NCBI GenBank assembly: GCA_023055355.1
Contig: JALJCS010000038.1
Span: forward strand, 3,286,001-3,350,000
DNA length: 64,000 bases
DNA from: Agelaius tricolor
Taxonomy: Eukaryota > Chordata > Aves > Passeriformes > Icteridae
Direction: 5' to 3'
Shown here: piece after piece, positions 13,742-25,207 of the stretch
Numbering within the stretch: the first letter of the stretch is position 1
Layout: each line of letters begins with the position of its first letter
Translations under genes and position numbers: made by a program
Notes under the pieces: generated by a model
What the model saw: only the letters and a program-made list of their open reading frames with translations
The model's database searches: none
Told to the model about the DNA's origin: nothing

Positions 13742-14015
13742 CGTGTCCCTTCACGGAGCCTCTGTGGGTGCTCCCCGGGTTAATGTCGCTTCATGTCCCC
13801 TCACGGAGCCACTGTGGGTGCCCCCCGGGTTGGTGTCGCTTCATGTCCCCTCACGTAGCCTCTGTGGGTGCCCCCCGGATTGGTGTGGCTTCATGTCCCC
13901 TCACGGAGCCACTGTGGGTGCCCCCCGGGTTAATGTCGCTTCATGTCCCCTCAGTGAGCCTCTGTGGGTGCGCACCGGGGTGGTTTCCCCTCACACACCC
14001 GCTGTAGGTACCCCC
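13742..14015. repeat. 50-bp minisatellite in PPP1R26 intron 1
   Basis: Copies of a 50-bp unit (tcacggagcc, then tctgtgggtgcc, then gtcgcttcatgtcccc) start at about 13751, 13801, 13851, 13901 and 13951. The first four differ by only a few bases; the last is degenerate. A looser stretch rich in gtcccctca words continues to about 14290. The array is in the first intron, a few hundred bases from the CpG-island exon. Confidence 0.9.
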
Positions 14016-14289
14016 TGAGTTAGTGTCCCCTCATGTCCCCTCATGCAGCCCCTGTGGGTGTCCCCTCATTTCCCCTCACAGTTACACAGGATACCCCCCT
14101 CCTTCTGCGTGTGTGTCCCCTCATTTCCCCTCAGATCCTGTGTGGGTGGGCGTCCCCTCACGTCCCCTCACACCATCAGTGTGTGTCCCCTCACGTCCCC
14201 TCACACACTCTGTGAATATCCCCTGGGTGTGTGTCCCCTCATGTCCCCCACGTCAGGCAGCACCCAGGTGTCCCCTCACGGTCTCCATG

Positions 14290-15908
14290 GGTGCCCTGGG
14301 TGGGTGCTGGGACAAAAAAAATCACCCCAATCCCATCTAATTCATGCACGACCGCCAGTCCAGGTGTGGGATAGTGACGGCACCTGCCCCTTCCCTGAAA
14401 ATTGTGGAAATAGGTTAATAGGAAAAACGTTGGGGTTTTATTTTTTAATGAAGCTGGGAGCTAAAGTGTGTTAATTGTGTTGCTTCAAGGTAATGAGGTA
14501 TCCTAATTTCTGTCTTTTTGATCCTTAGCTGCTTATTACAAGGAAAAATGTTTTTAATTTATATTTGCCCAAGCAAAGAGTGATGAAGAATTGTCTTCCC
14601 TGGTTGTGTGTTACCTTACTCTCAGTAAATAAATACAAGTTTTAAAGAGTTTAGAGTCATTAATCCTTTAAAATATTTAATACCACTGATTAATTTGAAA
14701 CCAGAACTAGAGAATAATTGACAAGTGCAAGGTCAGGGAGGTTTCAGAGGGAAAATTGTGTCTCTGTACACTTGGCAGAGTCCAGTGCCACTGCAGTTGG
14801 GACTCACTGTGTTTGTGTGGAGCCACCCAACTGCAGTAGTTTTTGGGAATTACTGTCACCGTCAATCTTACAAAATGATGCTGCAGGTGAAGCCTCCGAC
14901 CCTCATGGGACCATGTGGAGGTGGTGGACTCTTTGGGGTGTTAACTGGAATTTTGTGGGTGGCTTTTTCCATTCTTCCACAAACCGAAGCTTCGTTCTGT
15001 CTGCAGTTTCGACTGGAACACAAAGAATAGTTCCTAATCTTCATCCTGCTTTTGTGCACTCCCCAAGATCTGTGTTTGCCAAGAGCTTTTATCCCGCAGT
15101 GAGGCCGGATGACTGATGTCTTGGGGTTATTGCTGTAGAGTATGTTTCAGGAAGAAATAAGTTCCCTTTCCTTCTCTCTCAGCTGCCCCAAGTCCCTCAG
15201 CTGTGTGTGTCTAATGCCAAGTCCGATCTAGTAAAAGCTGTTTGGGGATATTGTGTGATCCTCTGCTCTCGGAGGAGGAGTTGGTTTGTGTCCCACCATC
15301 CCGGATGATGGTCCAGGTGTCTCCACATTCACCCATCCTGCACCAGGTGGACACAGCCAGTGCTGCTTTCGTTGGAAAACTGGAAAGCTGAGCTGCATGA
15401 TCCTGAAAAAGGGCAGCTATGCCAAAGGAAACAACGAGCAGAGTATTTTGCTGAGTTCTCCACTCCCACTATGAAAGAATTCCTCAAAATTGTTCTTTCT
15501 CTCCTGCCACAGTTTTCTGCAAAAGTGTTCAGTGCAAAGGGGATTGCACGCACCAGTGCACTGAACACCATCATCATGGGTCTTTTTGGGTCTGGGTAGT
15601 TTATCATTATTTGGGAGCACATTATTTGGAAAGCACAGGAACAGTTTCAGAAGTGAATTACCTGAACTGGGTTATGATTTTGCCAGAAAATACTACAAAC
15701 CACAAATGATGAGTGCTCTGCCTTATATCCCCAGTGGCAGTAGTGACTGATTTACCTGTTCAAGTGATGTTGAGGAGTAATTCCAGTGATTATCTGGCAC
15801 AGTAGTTCCGAGTGTTAATAATTTACGGTTTTTGTTACCAGGATTATTACATGGAATTTCTAGAAGGCACACGCTTAATAAATATTTTCCTTTTTTAATT
15901 TGTTTTAG
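14290..15908 (+). other. PPP1R26 intron 1, distal part
   Basis: Intronic sequence between the minisatellite and the coding exon. It ends in a good acceptor (tttaatttgttttag) at 15908. Open frames near 14718-15116 and 15360-15599 are not recognised and lack splice or start context. They could be remnants of an old mobile element or alternative untranslated exons, but the sequence gives no firm support for either. Confidence 0.45.
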
Positions 15909-15969
15909 GATGGAGGAGAGACCGGTCTAAAAATCTGTTCCACGGTGGACTTTGCTGTGGTCTGCTAGA

Positions 15970-18900
15970 ATGTTCCTTATGGATGCTCCTCCTCTGGTAG
16001 CTCTTCAGACAAAATGGGAGTCCTTTGGGCCAGCAAGGAATTGTAGATACCCCGTTTGCTTCCCTGAATCCGACAGCAACGTCACCAGAACCTCCGTGAG
16101 CGCCAAAGTTCAGATGATCATAAACAACCTGCAAAGCCAAGAGCCTGCCCTGGGTATGAACAATGAGTGTGGCTGTGTTGTGCAGAAGAAACAGAAGGGA
16201 GAAAAAGGCTCCAGTGCCAGAGTCACATCCAGCACCACGCTGCTGCGGAAGCATCCTCAGTACACCCAGTGTGGGTGCCCCGAGGATTCTGATGGCAGCG
16301 AAGTGGAAGGGAATGTAGAGTTTGGGACTCTGCTGCTCGATTCTGACAGCGACGATTCTGTGGACCGAGGTATAGAGGAAGCCATCCAAGAGTACTTGAA
16401 AACAAAAAGCAAAAGTGCCCAGTCGTTGCCAAGGAATGCAGAGCGTTCTGAGAATGTGAGCGGAGACAAAAGGTTTAAGAGAGAGTTCTCCCAGAACAAA
16501 GTGGCTAGTAACCTCCTCCCTGTGAAATTTAATGCTGAGATGCTCTCTGAAGAGTACCTGTCTGACCACCTGGGAATTGGGAAAAGGCTCCAGCCTGCTT
16601 CCCCTCAGAGCATCAGCAGCGATGACTCCTTTGAACAGAGCATACAAGCTGAAATTGTGCAGTTCTTGAATGAGAAGAAGCAGCAAGAAATTAGTAAATG
16701 TGTTACCGAGGAGGATAAAAAAGATTCCTGTGTGAGATCTGTCCTGAAATGCGACAAAGAAGCAACAAACAGAACAAACTGTGGTGCTATAAAGCAAGGT
16801 TGTAATGCGCTGCTCCTCAGACACCATCCCAAGCTGCAGAAATCCAGCACCCAGTCCAAGTGTTTGCAGTCAAAAATCCAAGCAGAGCCCGGTGATTTCA
16901 GCCAGGTGAACCAAGCTTATGTAGAAATGGGCACTGCCAGCCAGCCTTGGCTCGTGGAGCAGGATGAGGGAAGTGCAGCTCATTACTGGGAGCCAGGGGA
17001 AGCACTCATCAAGGAGAGCATGCACACATCTGACTCGAGCAGCGATGATGGCATCGAAGAAGCCATCCAGCTTTACCAGCTGGAGAAAATCAGGAAAGAG
17101 GCAGGTCATGCAGCAAACTGTGTCCCTTTGCAGAGGGAGCCATTTGATCCAAAGGGCATGGCAGACATTTCTGCCAGCCTGACAATTAGCTCCACAAAAA
17201 GTGCCTCACCAGAAATCCATAAAAACCCTATAAGCAACAAGAGAAAAGAAGTTAATTCCAAGTCAACAGGATTAGAAAGCACCAGCAATGACTTTAATAA
17301 GCTGTTTAAACCTCTGAAAAAAGCCAGACATTTTGCACTTCCAGAAAACAAGATTACTGCTTGCGAGCTCACATTGCAGGCCTCTTGCAGAGCAGACACA
17401 TCTGCAGAACTCATGTGTGCAGAAGCTATCCTGGATATTTCCAAAACAATCATGCCATCCCAAATGGGAAGTGACAACAAATCCCTCACTGCAGATTCCT
17501 TCTTTTCTCCCCAGCTTCTCTCGTCCTCCCGTTGTGAAAGCGACAGCAGCCTTGTGGACAGTGATGACAGCATAGAGCAAGAAATCAGGGCTTTTTTGGC
17601 TCTGAAAGCACAGTCAGAAAACCTTGGAACAAAACCTCCCAGCCTGTCACGCTCCATCCAGATGCCTTTGCCTTCTGATCCAAACAGCCTCACTGGGACC
17701 CTTGAGCCTGCTCTGCCCAAAACACTGAAATTATCCCTGAGTCGGAAAAGGAGACTTAAAAGGGAGGGCAGAACAGCAAAACAAGGGGGGTCAAAACTAC
17801 CTGAACAGCTGGAGACAGGACTTTTCCAGCCAGGTCACTGTTCCAAATTCCCAGTGCTCCAAGAGGAGCGTGCCCTGAGCAACCCCACAGAACTCCAGGA
17901 TGCTCAGAGTAATAAAGACCCGAGGCAGCAGCAGCTGATGCCTCCCAAATTGTCTGGCTCTGATGGCAGCAGATGTGTGCCCTTGGACTCTGTAAACCCT
18001 TTTCTGCAGGTTCAGAGTAGCACAAAAAAACCCGTAAAAAACCCCATCCAAACCCCAGAGAGGGAGGGGTCAGGTGATGAGAGCAGCTCTCTGGACAGTG
18101 ATGAGGACCTGGATAGTGCCATCAAGGACCTGTTACAGTCTAAAAGGAAGTTAAAGAAGAAATCCAAGGACCAGAAAGCTCAGTGCAAGAAGAAAGTCAG
18201 ATTCAGTGAGACAGAAACTCAGCTGCTGGATGAGTTTAGTAGCCTCCAACAAAATGAGTGGAAATGTAAAAATCCCTCACTGCTAAAAAGCTGCCTCTCA
18301 AAACCTAGGAAAGCTGTGAGGGAGAATGCAGTCAGGAACCCTCCAGACAACATCAAACTTCCCAATGACAAGCCAGAAACCATGAAAAACCTGGAGTCTA
18401 ACTTACACCTTAAAAAAGGCAATAAACCTAAACCAGTTTCAAACCAGCGGGGGGCTAAAAATAGGAAATGTGCTTTCCCAGCTGTGTCAGATGCCAGTGA
18501 CAGCAGCTCAGTGGACAGTGATGACAGCATCGAGCAGGAAATCAGGAGGTTTTTGGCAGAAAAGGCTAAAGACTCTGCAAGCAATCCAGAGATGCAAAAA
18601 AGTGATGCAAGTCTGGACCTACTTAGAGCGACCAAACAAACTGGTAATAAAGGAAAAGCAAAGCAGCAGCCAGTGGAAAATGAGATTGACCTGGTGCTGG
18701 GTCAGAGTAAAAAGACTGAGGCAGCTCAGCAAACTGAGGAGGTGAAGAACTCTCAGAGAACAGAAGGGAAAAGTGCAATGTTAGCTGGCAGTGGAAAATG
18801 TGCTTCCTCTGCAGAGAATGTTCCTACTACTGGTCAGTCTAAAGCTAAGCAAGGGCTGGGGGGGGTCAGAGGTGGTGCTGCTGAGGAGTTACCTGGGAGT

Positions 18901-19914
18901 GCCACAGGTAAAAGGAGTGTCCGTAACACAGAGCCCCCAAAACCCAGCAGAAATGAAGGGTGTAAAGTGAGAAAAGTCATGAATGCAAAGCCCAGATCTA
19001 AAAGGAAGAATACCTTCCAACTAAAAATCTCAAGTAAATTTATTGCAGGTCTGAAATACGCCCGGGACAGGAAGAAATCAATGCTTTTGAACAAAAAGCA
19101 GAAAGCAGAGTCTTTGCTCAGCCAGAGCAGTGCCTTGGGAATGGAGGCAGCTTCCCAGGACACAGATGTGCTTAACCCTTTGCCAAAAGGGGAAATTACA
19201 CCAGCAATAAAAGAACCCAGTTCTTCTCAGAAACTCCTTGTGGGAGGAGTGAGTCCCCATGTAGCAAAAACCTGTGCAGGAGCTGGGTGTCTCCAAGAGG
19301 CAGCTGAGGGTTGCAGGAAGGCTGATGCTCCAGGGGATCAGTCCCAGTCCAGCCTTCCCTCACAGGAACGGAGTGTGGCAGCAGGAAAAGCTGATAAGGT
19401 TTGCAGAGGAGCCTCCAGAGCTGAGAACACCCAGATGTGCATCAAGGAAGGAGATATCCACCAAGGCAGCTGGGCTGACTCCACTGCAGATCCCCCACGC
19501 CCTGAGTGCAGTGTGGGAAAAGCAGATAAAGTCAGCAGAGAGCCAGCTCAGCAGAGTGCTCAGGTGGACACTAAGGGAGGGAATAACCTGCTGGACAAGA
19601 GGCCAGATCCAAGTTTAGCTTGCCCAAGGCATGAATTCAATGTGACAGCAGCAGCAGTGCATAATAGTGGAGGAGCATGTGCAGATAACAGTGTGCAGAT
19701 GTGCATTAAGGAAGAAAAAGTTGACAGGCAGGCAGAAATTCAGGTATCCAGCTCCAAAATGGAAGGAAAAATACCTGTCCTGCAGAACAGGGAAGCTGCT
19801 AGTGAAGTACACCACGGGCAGGAATTTTTAACCAAAACCTGTGCAAAATTTACTGACCTACCTGCAGGGGACTGCCCAGGTTCCCTCTTGGAAAAAAAGG
19901 TTTCAAATATGTAA
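15970..19914 (+). CDS. PPP1R26: Protein phosphatase 1 regulatory subunit 26
   Basis: The whole coding sequence lies in one exon that begins at 15909. The first in-frame ATG, at 15970, gives MFLMDAPPLVALQTKWESF, which resembles the human N-terminus as I remember it. The product is 1314 aa, about 100 more than human (about 1209). The family binds protein phosphatase 1 and is reported as a nuclear/nucleolar PP1 inhibitor. A PP1-docking motif, KVRF, is at residues 742-745, followed by an acidic stretch. Six copies of an acidic SDDS-x-I module (around residues 124, 215, 355, 529, 708 and 848) each precede a predicted short helix. A basic conserved block, KISSKFIAGLKYARDR, is near residue 1019. The C-terminal 250 residues are low-complexity and partly repeated. 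The stop codon overlaps a splice-donor-like GTAAGT. Identity is strong; function is known from the family. Confidence 0.95.
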   Translation: MFLMDAPPLVALQTKWESFGPARNCRYPVCFPESDSNVTRTSVSAKVQMIINNLQSQEPALGMNNECGCVVQKKQKGEKGSSARVTSSTTLLRKHPQYTQCGCPEDSDGSEVEGNVEFGTLLLDSDSDDSVDRGIEEAIQEYLKTKSKSAQSLPRNAERSENVSGDKRFKREFSQNKVASNLLPVKFNAEMLSEEYLSDHLGIGKRLQPASPQSISSDDSFEQSIQAEIVQFLNEKKQQEISKCVTEEDKKDSCVRSVLKCDKEATNRTNCGAIKQGCNALLLRHHPKLQKSSTQSKCLQSKIQAEPGDFSQVNQAYVEMGTASQPWLVEQDEGSAAHYWEPGEALIKESMHTSDSSSDDGIEEAIQLYQLEKIRKEAGHAANCVPLQREPFDPKGMADISASLTISSTKSASPEIHKNPISNKRKEVNSKSTGLESTSNDFNKLFKPLKKARHFALPENKITACELTLQASCRADTSAELMCAEAILDISKTIMPSQMGSDNKSLTADSFFSPQLLSSSRCESDSSLVDSDDSIEQEIRAFLALKAQSENLGTKPPSLSRSIQMPLPSDPNSLTGTLEPALPKTLKLSLSRKRRLKREGRTAKQGGSKLPEQLETGLFQPGHCSKFPVLQEERALSNPTELQDAQSNKDPRQQQLMPPKLSGSDGSRCVPLDSVNPFLQVQSSTKKPVKNPIQTPEREGSGDESSSLDSDEDLDSAIKDLLQSKRKLKKKSKDQKAQCKKKVRFSETETQLLDEFSSLQQNEWKCKNPSLLKSCLSKPRKAVRENAVRNPPDNIKLPNDKPETMKNLESNLHLKKGNKPKPVSNQRGAKNRKCAFPAVSDASDSSSVDSDDSIEQEIRRFLAEKAKDSASNPEMQKSDASLDLLRATKQTGNKGKAKQQPVENEIDLVLGQSKKTEAAQQTEEVKNSQRTEGKSAMLAGSGKCASSAENVPTTGQSKAKQGLGGVRGGAAEELPGSATGKRSVRNTEPPKPSRNEGCKVRKVMNAKPRSKRKNTFQLKISSKFIAGLKYARDRKKSMLLNKKQKAESLLSQSSALGMEAASQDTDVLNPLPKGEITPAIKEPSSSQKLLVGGVSPHVAKTCAGAGCLQEAAEGCRKADAPGDQSQSSLPSQERSVAAGKADKVCRGASRAENTQMCIKEGDIHQGSWADSTADPPRPECSVGKADKVSREPAQQSAQVDTKGGNNLLDKRPDPSLACPRHEFNVTAAAVHNSGGACADNSVQMCIKEEKVDRQAEIQVSSSKMEGKIPVLQNREAASEVHHGQEFLTKTCAKFTDLPAGDCPGSLLEKKVSNM

Positions 19915-22115
19915 GTACTTTTTTTTTTTTTTTACACTAGCAGTCTTTTTATAAAATAACTGTGATTGTAATTACCTTGATAAAGCTTGAGAGAGGAAAG
20001 GAAAGGCAGTGGGAGATGCTGATGCCTGTATATCATACACACACTAATGTGAAAATAATTCTATTTAACAGGGATATCACGGATAGGCATTCGTAGCTTT
20101 TGTAGAATTTTGTAAATTATTTAAAGTGCTCTAAGGAAATATTTTTTATAATGATTTTTAGGGCTTGCATTCCTACAGGATGCTGTAGTTACTGTAGATA
20201 AGATATTGGCTAATCACACTTTAAATTATGAGGCCTCTAATTGTCTCTCAAAGGGAAACCTGTTTGCGCACAGAATTTATTTGGGAGCCTGTTCAGAGAT
20301 CCTAGGAAAGCACAGCCTTGGATAGCAATGCAGATGTGACACTGGCCACATCCCAGCTGCCTCAGGACAATCCTGTGGGGTGGGGTTTGCTGGAGCTCAG
20401 TTTTCCCACCCTGAGGACTGTGGGATGAGGTCCCTGAGCAGAACTCGGCTGTGGGTGTGGGGATCCAGCCTGGAAGACACAAATGCAAATTCAGGTAAAT
20501 GAAGTGGATGGCTCTGTCTGCACCTCCTGTGCAAAGAGATCTCAGCAGCTGCTCAAAAGTCCTTTTCCATACCCAGAATCTCCTGCTAGCAGATGATTCC
20601 AAGCACAATTGCAGTCCAAGACAAGTGAAGGAGTGTGTCTGTTCAGACAACATGATTTCCCTGGATTTCCCTGGATTTCTGTACTGTCGGGCCTGCAGGG
20701 CTCAAACAATTCCTGTTACTCTCAACTCTCTCCTTTTGATGCCCTGCAGTTACCCAGAGATGGCTTTTGGTTTCCTGAATGAACTTTCTGGAACTGAGTG
20801 CCCTTAACTTTCCTTTTTCAGAAGTGGTTTTTAAAATGTTACATTTCTGTGAACTTTTCACTGACAATTTTGGTGCAATAAAGCAAAGCTGGGTTTGCTG
20901 TAGGAAGTCACAACACAAACGGATTTTTTCAGCCACGGATATTTTCAGCACTGTTCTTTCTTCAGGCTCTTTCTCTGCCTCCGTTTCCAGCAGCCAGAAT
21001 AAAGCAATTTTTCACTACTATCTTTTTATTTGTACTGACTTTCAACGGGATTGAAGTAGCACATTCACATCACACACACAAAAAAAGTGCCCCCACACTG
21101 GTTTCGCTGCAAATTCAAAAGGTGTAAATTGGAGCTGTTGGCTCTTTCATTTTCATTTTTGTGTTGTGAAGTCCTTGGAGGAGTTTGTTCTCACATCTTG
21201 TCCCTGTGAATTGATCTGATATTCTCTTTGTCTGCTCTTCTGCAGAACTTCTCAGCCAAACCACCACTTAGCATCACTTTGTTTCTCAGTCACTTCAGGA
21301 GTCTTCCTCCAGGCTGGCCTTAAACTTGCAAAACGGAGCAAAAGCAGCCAAGACTGGATCCAGAATCCCGTGGTGTCCCTGGTGTGATGCAGAATGTGGG
21401 CAAAATACGGTGTAGCATAGAGTAGTGACTGTGGCATGTAGAGAAATAAACATCCTTGGTGTGTTCATGCTGTCGTGCAGCTATGTTTGAAACATGTTCC
21501 TAGTGCTCACTTGGCATTTCTGACTGTCCAGTCACCTTTCTGTAGCCCTGGGCTTGGTTGGCCAGGTTGTTTAAAGGTCAGTGTGTTAACTCATCTCCAT
21601 TTTGTGGTAGGATACCTTGGAAAAGTGGTTTTTCCTTAGCTCAGTGCCTGCACTCCCTCTTCACACGTTTCTCTTTTGCTCTGCCTTGATTCCGTTGCAG
21701 GATTTGAGCCTTTTGTTTGGAATAGGTCAATAGGCTGGTATTTTAAACTAGAAGTTTTCCAAGTACCTTGCTTTAAAAGGATTAAACTGTATACTTAATT
21801 TTCCTAGAGATGTTGGAAGCACTCTGTACTGTTTGTATAAAAAGCTGAATGTTTCTTCTCAAAAGTTTTCAGTAAATCCACATTAATACTTCAAAGGTGT
21901 CTCGTGCCCCTGTTGCTGTGTCTGTGTCCTCAGTGCCACTCGTGACCTGATCCACTCCCAGTTAAAATGCAATTCCAGTTACCCTTGTGCTTTAAATAAA
22001 ACCTGATTTCAAACAGCACTTTTTTTTATTTTAATTGATGAACTTGATTTGTATATAGGAACTGGTGTACATTGCTGAGTTTCTAATGTTTAATAAATGG
22101 GGTTCTGCCCATGGA
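19915..22115 (+). other. PPP1R26: PPP1R26 3' UTR (probable)
   Basis: After the stop there is a T16 tract and then AT-rich sequence without coding structure. AATAAA signals occur near 20877, 21995-22000 and 22092-22097. The last is followed by a GT-rich stretch and is the most likely main cleavage site, giving a UTR of about 2.2 kb. Another AATAAA near 24196 could serve a longer isoform. UTR length is inferred from signals only. Confidence 0.5.
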
Positions 22116-24600
22116 CCGTGCAACTGGAGTGTTCCTATGCTTTGTGTCATCATCTTGAGTGAGTAATAATTCCTGTGTTCCCTCTTCTTCCCTCCTCACT
22201 GAGGATGTCATGAATTCTTTGTAACAAAAAAAGAAGGAGGAAAATTTATAAAATACAAAGGGGTGGCTTTTGGGAGGTGAGAATGGTGGTGGCAGAACCT
22301 CAAGAGTTTTCTTTCCTGCTGTTTGTGGTCAAGAAGTGGAATCTTTGCTCGTGTAATTAAATGTGTTTCAAGGAGCATCTCTGGAATTGAACAGCCAGGC
22401 TCCAGTGGCAGTGTCCTCATCCTGGCCCAGTTCTCACCACTTGTTCAGAAAAGAGAAGTCTGGTGGTTTGCAGCAATAAGAAATCCCTCTTACCCATCAC
22501 TAAAGGCTGAGCAATAAAAAAGATTATCTTGAGTGGCAATAAATCCCCACACGTGGTACCAAGGTTGGGACTGCAGCACGAATCTCTCAAGGTTGAATCT
22601 TCATAAAAGCAGTTCCAAAAGCAGATTTTCTTTCCTGTTTATAGTGCCCATGAGAGCCCCAGGGAGGGCACAGAGTGGGCACAGACTGCACAGCCCTGTC
22701 ACTCCAGTGGCAGCTCAGAAAACTCCTTTACCCATTACTCCCACCCTCCTGAGACACCAATTAATTAAAATTATTGCAGCAGATACATGGAGCCATAAAC
22801 CCAGCTCTTCTAAAGCTTACTAAGTCACCTTTTTTTTAATGAGTGCTCGTTCATATTTTTTAAAAATGCACAATGCTAATTTTTCTTTCCAGTCAGAGCA
22901 CCAAACTTCTTAATTTAGATATTAAGTGCTTAAACCACTTGGTGTTTTTTATTATGGCTCTGGTGAGTTACAGATCCTGGCTGCAGTACCACAGATGTCA
23001 GGTGAATCTGAAAAGAGGTTTATTGCTTCATTTTTTACCCCAGTGACTGATTTTGGGTGCTTTGGGAACAATCTTTAAGGATCCTCAAGGGACAGCAAGG
23101 ACTCCCTTTATTTTTTTATTCCCAGTTCTTTGCTGCTGTTTTAGGAACACGTGTTTTGACATGTAGCTGCTCTTTATACAAGGCAGGAACATCCCTGCCC
23201 CCATTTCTTTTATTAATGTAGAAGCTTTTCAATTTTTCATCTCCTTCAGTTGGTGATAGTTCAGCCTCACATAATTTTATCTGAAAACATGAAAATCTTC
23301 CTTTCAAAAGACAGAGTAGAAAGAGATTGTTTCAGGTAGATCCCTGTGTGGTAAAAGGAGTCATTTTTAGGAGGATATTTTGAATTTGTACAGGTATTTC
23401 TTTTTTAAAAAGTGCATTTGGTCTGACCTCTGAACACTTAGATACACTGCATGCCAAACTCTTCAAAGGAACTGGTTTCAAGAATAAAATTAAAAGGGAA
23501 GAAATTGAGGCAAGAAAGAAGAGGTGGGTGTTTTCAGATGGAGTGGGAAAATATGTGACAGAATCCACTCTGTTAATATTTTTGAGAGGCAGCCTTATCC
23601 CTAAATTATGCCACCTGCAGAAAAATCTGTGGATAAAAATACATGTAACATTGTCACAACTATTTCTATTGATGCAGCACTTTGTTATTTTCTCATTTCA
23701 GGAGAAGAAAGGGAAGTTCTAAAGAAGCTCCAGGTATTGTCTAGAGTCTGATACGAGGATCACAGCAAATGGAAGAGGGTTGCTTATTTATTTTCAGATG
23801 TTAAATCTTTGAAATGTTAACTTTTCAGGTCCATTTCTGCTCAGTTTATTTACCTGTTCCAATTTATTATTTTTGGTGTGTTTGCAGCTGGGGGATCTAC
23901 CCAGCTCTTAGCTCATGTCACAAACAGGGAATGTTTCTGACATGTGAGGAGTATCAATTGCAGTAGTTTGGACATAATGTTCCACTCATTATTTATATTT
24001 TTAGCAAACAGTTTGAATAATATTATGCTCATTTTTAATGTTCTGTTTCACCTGTAAGGTGGGACTGGTTTTCATCCATAAACAGGCAGAGTAGTTTCTC
24101 TTAAAAACTCATTTTTAAGCCAACAATGTTCAGGTGTTCTTTCAGTGCACTCACTGTCCAACTGATGCAGTTTCTTTGCCTGTACCTACAGTTATTCCAA
24201 TAAAACTTAAAAAATCTTCTTTTTGATTCCTTGTCATTATTTGAATAATTTCTTAAAACTTTGTACTTTGGAGAAAGAAGAAACGTGAACTTTCTACAAG
24301 AAATCCAATGAGTTAATTAATAACTCTGGAAAACTTAGAGATTGATTATTCATTAAATAGTAGAGAAGCAGTTTAGCTCTTAATTTTTAATGATATGTAG
24401 TAAATAAGGCAAGAGTGTAAAGAATCATTAGTGACAGAGAAGGGGATAAGGGGATAAAACCAGAATTTATATTATCCTAGTATTTATATGCTGCTGATAA
24501 ATTAGATAAAACGCTTCACATGAGCTACCTAACTGACACTTAACCACATTAAATCTTCACTATATTACTCCTAATAACATTCCCTCTGCAATCTAGTGGG
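22116..24600. other. AT-rich region between convergent PPP1R26 and PIERCE1
   Basis: About 2.5 kb of AT-rich DNA between the two convergent genes. No coding exon, RNA gene or clear mobile element was recognised. It may contain extended 3' UTR of PPP1R26 (AATAAA near 24196). I found no canonical AATAAA on the minus strand just past the PIERCE1 stop. Confidence 0.4.
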
Positions 24601-24652
24601 TCCGTTTGGGATCAAGGCTGGCCGTGGGCGTTTTAAGGCAGACAAAAGCTGC

Positions 24653-25207
24653 CTAGAGCGGCTGGTCCCGGCAGTGCGAGGGCCCGCTGGGGTTGTAGCT
24701 GGGGTGGAAGTCCAGGTGCTCGTAGGCGGTGATGAAGGTGTCGGGGCCGGTGCAGTGGCTCTTCTCCAGGGCCGTGTTCAGGCTCTCGTTCCTGCACATG
24801 CCAATCCTGCCCAGGTGATCCGAAAACTTGTGCGGGAGGATGTGGAAGGAGCTCTGCGGGGGCGACAGAGGGGACGGGGAGGGGAGGGGGACAGGGGTGT
24901 TTTAAACATGGACAGCACCTGCAAAGCCCGGCCGGGCACAGGGCTGGACGCGGCTTTGGGCCGTGTCTCCACCGGGGTGCTCGTACCGGCAGCTCGTGCA
25001 CCGTGGGGGCCCTGCTGCCGTAGGTCTGGTTGGCGGTGCGGAAGCGGGGGTGAGGCGGCGGCTGCCTGCGGGGGGAGAGCACAGCTAGCGCGGGGAGCCC
25101 GCCCGGAGCCGGGGCACCGGGGAGCTCCGCGCCGGCGCTCACCCGTAGCCGCGGTAGAAGGTGAGCTCCTCGAAGCGCCGGGGCACGCCCGGACTGGGCT
25201 CGGCCAT
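24653..25207 (-). CDS. PIERCE1: Piercer of microtubule wall 1 (C9orf116)
   Basis: Three coding exons on the minus strand join in frame: 25207-25143, 25065-24987 and 24853-24653, giving 114 aa (human 136). The ATG is inside the CpG island. The middle exon carries the family signature FRTANQTYGSRAPTVHELP, and exon 3 carries HPSYNPSGPSHC near the C-terminus. PIERCE1 is a small microtubule inner protein of motile-cilia axonemal doublets that helps attach outer dynein arms, and is linked to left-right patterning. It is transcribed head-to-head with MRPS2, with 206 bp between the start codons. An X-box-like site sits 52 bp upstream of the ATG. The N-terminal segment is shorter than in mammals. Splice borders fit consensus and frame, so the model is solid. 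Confidence 0.92.

Noticed and set aside
12961..14007. 348-residue frame over the PPP1R26 CpG island
   Set aside because: It runs from GC-rich promoter straight into the 50-bp minisatellite, crosses a strong splice donor, and has no domain.
15329..15622. Overlapping frames on both strands in PPP1R26 intron 1
   Set aside because: Looked at as a possible retrogene or mobile-element remnant, but no family was recognisable and no frame is clearly favoured.
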